A stretch of 64,000 bases of DNA, from the NCBI RefSeq assembly GCF_000264905.1, contig NW_006763138.1, positions 62,001 to 126,000 on the forward strand, in the 5' to 3' direction. The position numbers and the translations under genes are program-made. Shown here piece after piece: positions 56,466 through 64,000 of this stretch. Source of the stretch: Stereum hirsutum FP-91666 SS1. Its lineage: Eukaryota > Basidiomycota > Agaricomycetes > Russulales > Stereaceae. The notes beneath the pieces are model-generated. The model was not told the origin of the DNA and made no database searches. It was given only the letters and a program-made list of their open reading frames with translations. Every line of letters starts with the position of its first letter. Position 1 is the stretch's first letter.

Positions 56466-58475
56466 CTAACTTCTCCTCCCGAGAAATCCCGTCCTCTCGC
56501 CACCCCACCCAAGTAGCGCCACCAACGCCGCCGCAGCAAAACAAGATCCCACGTAAACTATCATCCTTTCGTACTTTCCACCTTCCACTCCGAATCCACT
56601 GTGACTACTTAGGGTATTGCTGTGGGTGTCAGACGAAACCATGGAAGACGAAGACCCGGGTAAGGCCGTAGAGATGGGAGTTGAGAGGATGTTTCCCAAT
56701 CCGGCTACAAAGACGAATATCTGTGAATGCATGCTCTACAAATATGACGGAGTTCCTGCGAGAAGATTGTTAGGTACTGACTGGAAAGCATGAGGATCCC
56801 CATGATCGTCATAGAAGCCGAAGGATTGTCTTCTACAGCAGGGGAACAAAGGCCGGTATCAGCCATCCGGTCCATCTCATATAACGCACGGTGAGCACAT
56901 CAGCGAACACAAGGCTTACTGGTAATCCCTTTAACGAACGCTTCCCACAGGGCGAACCAACCACCTGCCAACATTCCATACACACCACCGAACACGAGCA
57001 CACCTGCTACGATATTGCCCACGACGCCCCAGAGCGTGAATGTCGCGACGGACGTTAGGGAGAACATGACGAGCGCGAGGATCCAGGGCGAAACGTGGTC
57101 GGAAAGAGCGCCGAAACCGAGCTTAGCGATAACGGAGGCTCCTAAATCAAGTGAAAGTTAGAGGGACTGAATGACAGATGCAAACGCCGTCGTGGTTCAA
57201 AACCCATGTCGGAGACCTACCATTCAGAAGGAAAAGTGAAAGTGAGGAGGTTGAACGTGATACGTTCAAAGCGGAGGCAAACGCTGTAATACCAAAGGAG
57301 TTGGTCAACGCTAGAATTGACGAGGCAAAAAAAAATTAACTGACTGGGCAACCATACAATCGGCACATAATACGCAAAACCTTGCAGCGTATTCGCCAGA
57401 ATGAAAAGCAACCAGCTCCAATCCTTGAGCCAGACATATTCCTCAGCTCTCCACATCCGCGACCTCCTCGCGGCATGGACCCTACGTTCCGGAAGGCGCG
57501 GCTTGATCATCAAGAGTGCGGCCGCAGTACATGCGGCTAATATAATCGAGAGGTAGCGTAGAGTTTTGGCGATACCCCAGAGCGAGAAGAGATGGGGGAG
57601 GAGGACGGGGAAAAATAGGCCTGCGAAACTAGTTCCTGCATATATGACCCCGTAGGCTATGCCGCGACGCGCGACGAACCATTCTTGCACTAAGTTGGGA
57701 ACGGGTGCATAGAGCAGTGCTGTGGAGAAGAAAGAGATCAGCGTCTAGGAGAGGAACAGACAGGTATGTTCGCTCACCTCCGCCAATTGCGTAAAGTGCA
57801 CCTTGCAGTCCGACTAGTTGCTTTACGTCATCAGTATAGCTCGCCGAGAACAGGGCAATCCATGATAAAAGAGCTCCAAGCCACATCACAGGCCTACGAA
57901 GTCGAGGGAATCGATTGCTGAGGGGATAAAGTAAACAACCTGGTTTTGTCAGACGCCAATAAACCGCATCAAATTTAGGAGAATGTGCACGACGTACTTA
58001 TGCATTGCGACAATCCTGACGATAGAGTGCCGATGAGAGGCAAAAAGTATCCCGCTCTTGACTGTGAAGCCCATTTCGAATCGGCGAGGTAGGCGTCGAG
58101 GAAAACACCATAAGAACTAGGAAAGCCCCAGGCAATCGTTTCGATAACAAAGGCACCAGCCAACTAGAGTCATCCAAATACATATCGTCAGCATGATTCG
58201 AACTGCATTAAAGGATAGAGAAAGAAAAGAAGACCTACGAACGACCATGCCTGGTATCCCCCATCTACCGGAGCAAGATGTGATTCATTCCGGAGTGTCG
58301 CAAGATCAGCTTCATCCTGGCCGTGACGGTCTTGAGGTACAATCGGTAAAGTTGTGGCTGGGGAAGATAAAGACCCATCCAAATGAGACAGCTCCATCGA
58401 TTCTGCTGGTTCTTGCCGACTAGATGACGGTGTGGCGTCGAAAGCTGGTGTTGGGCATTGAGACTCGGCAGGCAT
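56466..58475 (-). CDS. MFS transporter, monocarboxylate (MCT/SLC16-like) family
   Basis: Eight exons (58475-58239, 58163-57998, 57939-57778, 57719-57345, 57310-57221, 57141-56920, 56832-56782, 56704-56466) give 513 residues. A polar cytosolic N-terminus of about 75 residues precedes the MCT entry motif PVDGGYQAWSFV and LAGAFVIETIAWGFPSSYGV. Further segments are GYFLPLIGTLSSGL, RFPRLRRPVMWLGALLSWIA, LYAPVPNLVQEWFVARRGIA, YGVIYAGTSFAGLFFPVLLP, IAKLGFGALSDHVSPWILAL and TGLGNILSTPISTAL. About 12 membrane helices are expected. Fungal members carry monocarboxylates, riboflavin or remain orphan; substrate not inferable. The intron before TLTNSFGITAFASAL is only 34 nt but is needed to keep the frame. 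Confidence 0.92.
57311..57344 (-). other. 34-nt intron in the MFS gene
   Basis: Donor GTCAGT and acceptor TTCTAG, with a run of nine T in between (minus strand). Removal gives VWLPTLTNSFGI, the expected family sequence. Length is not a multiple of three, so retention would shift the frame to an early stop. Confidence 0.8.
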
Positions 58476-59235
58476 GTTCAGAGTGTACTCAGCTTGCCCT
58501 GTTCACTGAGCTTTATCGTCAGAATGGCCAAGGTCACGCTAGATCCTCGAGGATGTCGGTAGTCCTGTAAAGAAAAAATCCGAAGACTTTCTCGAACGTA
58601 AATAATACACTTGTGAGTGTACGCGAATGCCTTCGTATGTGTGGCGTGTGGCATCAAGATTATCGTGGGAATACTGATACGTTCGAGTCCGAAAGCCCTC
58701 ATCCATATGAGTGTCACTTCATAGAAGAAACTCACCCTGACAAACAATGTTCAAAAGACTAGCTTCCTATAAGATCGCTTCATTCTATCATACATACATC
58801 CACTTCTTCTGGCTCCCGCATCTTGAGAAAGTAAACAGACAGAGAAGATTGAAAGACGAGAGAAAAGGGAAACCAAACCAAACTTCAGCACAGAACACAG
58901 AGCGTAAATTAGACTCTCGCCAGAAGAGCCTTGTCTGTCTGAGCTTTTCGGTCACCGTGTACCGAGATCGAAGAGAAATTATAGCGTGAGGGGACATGAC
59001 GAGCGCCAGGGGGAACGTTATGTATGACATGGAGAGATGAGGTGAGAGAGTGTGTGATGAGGAAGTATGAGGTGGCGTTGGGTATCGGCAGTGTGTAAAA
59101 GCTGAAACCGATGGATTATTCCTCCGCGGTGGTTCCGGGGTAATCGCGGTGGGAGGGTGAGAATGGTGATGTGGGTGGTACGAGCGGCCCCAGGTCGCGA
59201 TCGAAGCGGAATGAATCACGAGAGATTTGAGGACA
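58476..59235. other. Intergenic region between the MFS and MAPKK genes
   Basis: 760 bp holding the MFS promoter and the MAPKK 3' flank. The right half is G/A-rich on the + strand. No gene seen. Confidence 0.4.
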
Positions 59236-60958
59236 TCAAAAAGTGCTGGCCCAGGCCTCCAGATCAAATGTCGATGACTTGGCGCTTTCTATCCATTCGT
59301 GTTTCTGTTGCCAAGCACGAGGTTTGTGAGAATTTGACCAAGGAAAGACGGGGGGTGCGGGGAAGGGGGACAGTAAGAGTAACGAGATGGATAAAATGGA
59401 GGGACGGAAGAAGAGTGTGTATGAATGAGGTAAAAAAAACGTACCAGAAGATCTTTCGGTGTCTGTCTTAGTTCCGGATCCTTCAACAAACACCCATCCA
59501 CAAAGTGCTCTGCCATCTTTGGGAACCTCCCCTCTGGAGTCAACCTCGGGGCCGGTTCGTTCACAATATGCTGCAACAGCTCCAAAATACTCATTGTCAT
59601 AGCCCCACCCTGCAAACTAACACCCTTACTCTTCCGCTTGTTTTTCTTCGCCTCCTTCTCCTTGTCCTTCTTCGACGCCTTAGATTTTGGAGGCGGGAGG
59701 CCGAGGGGATGGGGCCTAGATGGCGAAAGGGTGCCCTCGAAGTCGGAGAGGTCAGAGTCGTCGTCTGACACGGAATCGGAGAAGGGAAAGCGGCCGAGAG
59801 CGAGTTCAATGAGAGAGATGCCGAGGGACCAGACATCTGATTTGACGGTATATTGCGCGCCCTGAATACGCTCGGGCTGTGGGCCACACGGAAGCAAACG
59901 TGATGAGGTTGACGCCACAGGGGAAAGGAAAACAGCGGGAGGATGATAATCAATGTGCGGAGATGAGACGTACGCTCATGTAGGTAGATGTGCCGACGAA
60001 GGTGTCGGCGATAGAGTTGATGAGCTCGCCAGAGACGCCAAAGTCACAGATCTTGATTTGTCCCTTGGAATTGAACAGGATATTTGAGGGCTTGATGTCT
60101 GTGCGCGGTGACGTAAAGTGCAACGTATCAGCGAAGAGTAGGTAAACCGGCAAGAAGAGTGGGAGACATGCCGCGATGAATGATGCGATGGACATCGTAC
60201 AGATAGGTAAGACCTTCAAGGACAGCGAGGGCGACTTTAGCGACGACCTCGACATCGATGGGTCCTATTCGTTTGTAGATGCCGTCTAAGGAGCCCTTGT
60301 CCGAGAATTCCATGCATATGCAGATATTTGGGTCTGAAAGGAAGGCGCCATAGAAAGAGATGATGTATTCGGAATGACAGTCATGCATAATCTGGAGCTC
60401 GCGGAGGATTTGTTTGCGGACTGAGGGCTTGGCATCTATGAGGACGATCTGGACTACAATTTCACAAAGAGCATCTATGGTTCAAGAGGCAGATATACGC
60501 ACCTTCTTAGCCATGGTAGTGTGTGTTGGCACATGCTCCACCTTCTTCACGCTGCCTCCGTTCCCCTGTCCGAGCTCCTGCAGCTCCTTCAGATCCTCGT
60601 CCCTCAAGTCGTACTTAGTCTCCGCGTTCATATCCAGGCTGGCAAGAGTATTGGAGAGCGTGGTGTGGTATGACTTGCGGTTGGACGAGGCGGCATTCGA
60701 GGCCGGGGCGGATGTAGGTACGTTATTTGCCAGCAGCAAGCTCTCGTCTCCTCCGGCTGGTGTCGAGTGTCCCTTGGTAGACTTGAGCGCCATTGGAGGT
60801 GGCCGCTTCTTCGCCTTTCCACCTGCTGTAGCTGGTGCGGCGACTGGTGCGAGTCGGGTGGGTATTGGCATCGGCTCTGGTTCTGGTGCGGCTTTGGGTT
60901 GTGTCACGTCGAGCTGGAGGGCCTTGAAGTTGCGTTTCTTACGGATTGGAGTGGCCAT
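59236..60958 (-). CDS. MAP kinase kinase, Ste7-like
   Basis: Five exons (60958-60503, 60448-60172, 60098-59974, 59876-59445, 59304-59236) give 452 residues. After a Pro/Ala-rich leader the kinase domain shows [12 protein letters not shown] (P-loop, about 130), MAKK (Lys152 likely), [34 protein letters not shown] (catalytic Asp245), KICDFG (Asp263) and the activation loop [20 protein letters not shown] then PERIQG. The SIADT phospho-site pattern (Ser273, Thr277) followed by FVGT is of the Ste7/MEK type. Known role: dual-specificity activation of a Fus3/Kss1-type MAPK in pheromone and filamentation signalling. A Lys- and Ser/Asp-rich insert ([11 protein letters not shown] to [17 protein letters not shown]) sits between subdomains IX and X. 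Intron 2 has a GC donor. The 140-bp last intron precedes [16 protein letters not shown]. Confidence 0.92.
60099..60171 (-). other. GC-AG intron in the MAPKK gene
   Basis: 73-bp intron whose donor reads GCATGT after CATCGCG; acceptor GCACAG. It joins IIHR to DIKPSN, the invariant HRDxKxxN loop. The nearest GT (GTCTCC) does not give the right frame. Confidence 0.85.
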
Positions 60959-62842
60959 GGCGCGCAGAGAGCTGGAAAGACTCGAAAAAGAAAAGTGAAG
61001 ATGGGGTTGCTATGCAAAGATATATCAATGACGAGCCCGACGGTGGGAGTAGACGGACAAGTTGGCGAACGCTTTGCGACTGTTGCGTTGACTTCGCTTG
61101 ACGGGCGGCACTTTCCGGCTTCTTTCCAACTTCGCCACCCTCTTTCTCTTCCTCGCCCCATCCATCTTTCGCTTTCGTCCCCTTTTGGCGTCTGGCCATG
61201 GGTTGAATATTGCTCTTTGCTCCCAGTGAAGGCTTGGGCACAACAGTGTTGGCTATCATCCACTCAACACTCAGCGCTGGGCGTCACTTCTAACAGATCC
61301 TTGTCTACTTATACATTCCCATATTCTTGGATTCCCTTCCTCGTAGATAAAGCCCTTCATCTGTAAGCTTGGTTCTCGCACTTTACGGCCATGGTTGCCG
61401 CCACATCTCGCTCGTGAGCTCTATGTTGGCATGCGGTGGCCCTCGGCGCACTCTGGCAGTGGATTTCCTGCCTTAGACTCTTTTCAGGACACGGACGTAC
61501 TTACGGGAGGGAAACCTCAGCGAACGCCGTAAGGGAAGAATCAGCGCCCGTGTATGGTGGACATGTACTCTCGCCGGTCCTTTTCTTGTCATTGTATGGC
61601 ATCGGGTGGTAAGGTATCTCTTCTCGTTGCCTCGTACAATCAATCAATTGTATGTATTGTTACGCTTTGATGGGACGACTTCCACAAAGGTTTACATACA
61701 ATGATCCATGTTTATCTTACAGAGCTTACACTCCTGATGTTTGAGCTTAGGCCAGGTCCTTCAAGCTTCCCCAACGGTGGTAGCGCGCACATTCATGCTC
61801 CAGGACGCTGCATACAGTGTTGAAAGAGGCGCGTCCATCAGGTTCCGACGAAAACTGGATCTTTTGGGTGGCCTGCCGCCGCAACAATTCGTTTCGTCGG
61901 CCGTCGCTTCTAGTGTGCGGTTTGGGCAGGGAGAGGTCTTCCGAAATGGATCTTGCTTCACTGAAGACATTGTCTGCTCGGCCTCCTCTGCATTGAAGGG
62001 CGTACCGGCGTATATCAAACAGTCCGAACGCGCCAGGCAGTTTCGTACCGCCATCGTCTCTCGGATGTTTCGTTATTTCCGATCGAGCGTTTGCTCACTG
62101 TCTCCTCTCGTCTCCCTCAGGAAATACTCGGCCAATATCCTAATACGTTCGTACAGCTACTACAGAAGCGTTCTTTGGGTATTTCCTTGATGCGGTTTCG
62201 CCGGCGGCTCTCACTACTTTTAGTCCCGTCGTGGTGGGAAGAAATCTCGAAACAGACTGTGATGAGCTCACCGGGTGTCCCACAAAGTCTATACGTTCTA
62301 TATGTGGTCCGCTGGCGTGAGGTCGCAGGGAAACATTGGCTGAGGTGGGACGCTTCCCGATGCCTGGTGGGACTGCATGGGCGTTCCGGCCTTGTGATTG
62401 GTTGTCGGAGACACGTGAGGCATGGTTCGGGGCGGTATCTTGGCTCGAGCACAACGGAAGTCCCTGGCCCGTTTATTTCTAGACTTCTTTCGCGCACAGT
62501 CGGACTATAAAGGCAGCACGTCTCGGGCTCTGATGCACTCTGAGACACCCTCCCCTCGCACTCCGCTTTCGTCGTCTCCGGACAAATTCTCAAAGCTTTG
62601 TTTTCCTGTGATTCGCCGGAGCGCGGAGTGGGCAACCGAATCCGGAACTCAATCCAAGGACTTCGCCACTTTGACTGAATACCTTCGATCTGTGATCCTG
62701 GTCCCAATTCGATTTATCCCGCCACCCGCGTCGCCCGCTCGTAAACGCAGTCGGAATTGCTGAATACGATTGACACGGAAGAACGCCATTCAATCAATCA
62801 ATCCAGCGCTTGCCCCAAGCTCGCCTCAGACTTATATAAGGC
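60959..62842. other. Intergenic region between MAPKK and DUF2235 genes
   Basis: 1.9 kb containing two divergent promoters. TATATAAG occurs at 62832-62839. Frames are short or antisense to each other (61741-62190 +, 62117-62707 -) and show no family motif. Confidence 0.45.
62832..62839 (+). promoter_or_regulatory. TATA-like box near the DUF2235 start
   Basis: TATATAAG lies 4 bp before the first in-frame ATG (62843) and about 58 bp before the second (62897). If it is a working TATA box, translation would begin at 62897 (MRNSRTLVLCFDGT). Confidence 0.45.
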
Positions 62843-64000
62843 ATGGATCCCTCGACGGAGACGACTGGCAACTCACTTCCACCCCCAACGGTCCCGATGC
62901 GAAATTCACGTACCCTCGTTCTATGTTTCGACGGCACCGCCGACCAGTACGACGCTGAGAATACCAACGTTGTTAGGCTGTTTTCACTCCTACAAAAGGG
63001 CAATAATTCTTCCCAATTGGTATATTATCAGTATGTTTGCCTTGCACTCTGTCGTACCAGTGTTTACTCAGTATCCACCAGGCCAGGTGTCGGAACGTAT
63101 CTCGAACCCGGAGTTGTTTCTCCTCTCTTTACTTGGGGGGCGAAGGTACTGGACGAGGCCGTCGCTTGGTATCTGCCACAACACGTCATTGGAGGGTATA
63201 CATACTTGATGAGCAATTATAGTGTGGGCGATAAAATTTGTTTATTCGGTCCGTTTAATGCGTTGTTACTCCACCATGGTTTCCGCTCACGCATCTATCA
63301 TCATGCTACACAGGTTTCTCCCGAGGCGCCTACACAGCCAGAGCTCTCGCTGGTATGCTCCGTGCTGTATGTGCAATATATCTTGTGTTTATTCCACCGT
63401 CGGACTCACGGCTGGACAGGTCGGTCTCCTGCCTAGAGACAACTCAGAGCAGGCCGGATTCGCATTTCGCCTCTACTCTTCAGAGAAGTTGTCGGACCAG
63501 CAGCTCGTGCCTGGATTTAAGAGGACGTACTGCCGCGATGTGACGGTTGAATTCCTCGGTGTTTGGTGAGCCACATATGCATATAAAGCTATTGAATGAT
63601 CTCTCGATGGGTAGGTCGGGGACGTCGCACGTTCCTTGTCCGAGAGGCTCCGACAACGTCACTGCCTTCATATCCCAACATTCATGATGCCCCTTCAAGT
63701 CATTCGTTTCCGGGCGTCACATGTACTGATGAACATCTTTCTGTTCTCGTTCACAGGGATACGGTTGAAAGCGTTGGCATTATTATGACCAAGTCGCTGC
63801 CGTTTGTTTCAACTAACGATTCGATTCGCACATTCCGTCACGCTCTCTCATTGGTACGGTACCCGCTTCCAAAGTCTATCGAGTTCCTCGATGTCTAATA
63901 TCTATTATTGATATAGGATGAGGTCTGGCCATTGGTCTTAATCTCATACGCCTGCTGCTGCTGATCATACGTTTCAGCACCGCGCCAAGTTCAGGCCCTC
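62843..64000 (+). CDS. DUF2235 protein (Tle1-like alpha/beta hydrolase), 3' truncated by window edge
   Basis: Exons 62843-63030, 63082-63248, 63314-63366, 63420-63565, 63757-63853, 63917-63922 and 63978 to the edge. The first residues contain RTLVLCFDGTADQYDAENTN, then LVYYQPGVGTYLEPGV, VLDEAVAWYLPQHVIGGYTY, the GxSxG-like nucleophile elbow FGFSRGAYTARALAGML, VGLLPRDN, EFLGVWDTVESVG and FRHALSLDEHRAKFRP. These are hallmarks of DUF2235, a family related to bacterial T6SS phospholipase effectors (Tle1) and common in Agaricomycetes; the biological role in fungi is not established. Start may be 62843 or 62897. The Asp-Glu of HALSLDEHRAKFRP is supplied by a 6-nt exon. The rest of the gene is beyond the window. 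Confidence 0.88.
63917..63922 (+). other. 6-nt microexon (GATGAG) in the DUF2235 gene
   Basis: GATGAG flanked by GATATAG and GTCTGG. It inserts Asp-Glu between HALSL and HRAKFRP, the conserved family sequence. Flanking introns are 63 and 55 bp. Confidence 0.85.

Overview
This window looks like nuclear DNA from a filamentous basidiomycete, most likely an Agaricomycete. The genes are broken by many short GT..AG introns, mostly 50-80 bp. The gene families are fungal: a Zn2Cys6 regulator with a fungal-specific domain, a Ste7-type MAPKK, an AMPK beta subunit, a secreted RNase, a DUF2235 protein and a CENP-B-type HTH protein. There are no bacterial operons, CRISPR arrays, rRNA genes or convincing tRNA genes, and no intact transposon was seen. 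All gene models were built by hand from reading frames, splice signals and remembered family motifs, and exon junctions were checked for phase.

Layout, left to right: the 3' end of a RasGEF gene (+, 2-1465); a small secreted Cys-rich protein (-, 2291-3013); an AMPK/SNF1 beta subunit (-, 5230-7303); a gene-poor stretch to 12.8 kb; an unrecognised protein (-, 12788-13528); N-terminal amidase NTA1 (+, 14785-16071); a RecQ-family helicase (-, 16243-20377); methylthioribulose-1-phosphate dehydratase (-, 20836-21936); a doubtful ORF near 22.7-23.1 kb; a PAS-domain protein (-, 23673-25259); the tRNA m1A58 methyltransferase catalytic subunit TRM61 (+, 25890-28064); RAD4/XPC (-, 28201-32015); a HAD phosphatase with a large insert (-, 32590-33822); a gene-poor stretch; a BTB/POZ protein (-, 37431-38679); eIF3i/TIF34 (+, 38947-40397); a 16-exon Zn2Cys6 regulator (-, 40711-44421); the complex I 40 kDa subunit NDUFA9 (-, 44922-46742); a UPF0390 small basic protein (+, 47009-47438); a secreted T1-type RNase (+, 49058-49727); a CENP-B-type HTH protein (-, 51318-53488); a monocarboxylate-type MFS transporter (-, 56466-58475); a Ste7-like MAPKK (-, 59236-60958); and the 5' part of a DUF2235 protein (+, 62843 to the window edge).

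Most genes are unrelated housekeeping or regulatory loci and do not form a cluster. The clearest neighbour relations are two close divergent pairs (BTB/TIF34 and NDUFA9/UPF0390, each about 267 bp apart) and several tightly convergent pairs (NTA1/RecQ 171 bp, TRM61/RAD4 136 bp, TIF34/Zn2Cys6 313 bp).

I did not find a new defence or mobile system. The most unusual signal is splicing architecture. There is a 3-nt microexon (mtnB), a 6-nt and an 8-nt microexon (Zn2Cys6 gene), another 6-nt one (DUF2235), a 5'-most coding exon holding only the ATG (TIF34), two GC..AG introns (mtnB, MAPKK) and a 34-nt intron (MFS). In nearly every case the unusual splice is what restores a residue conserved in the family, so automated annotation is likely to have these proteins wrong.
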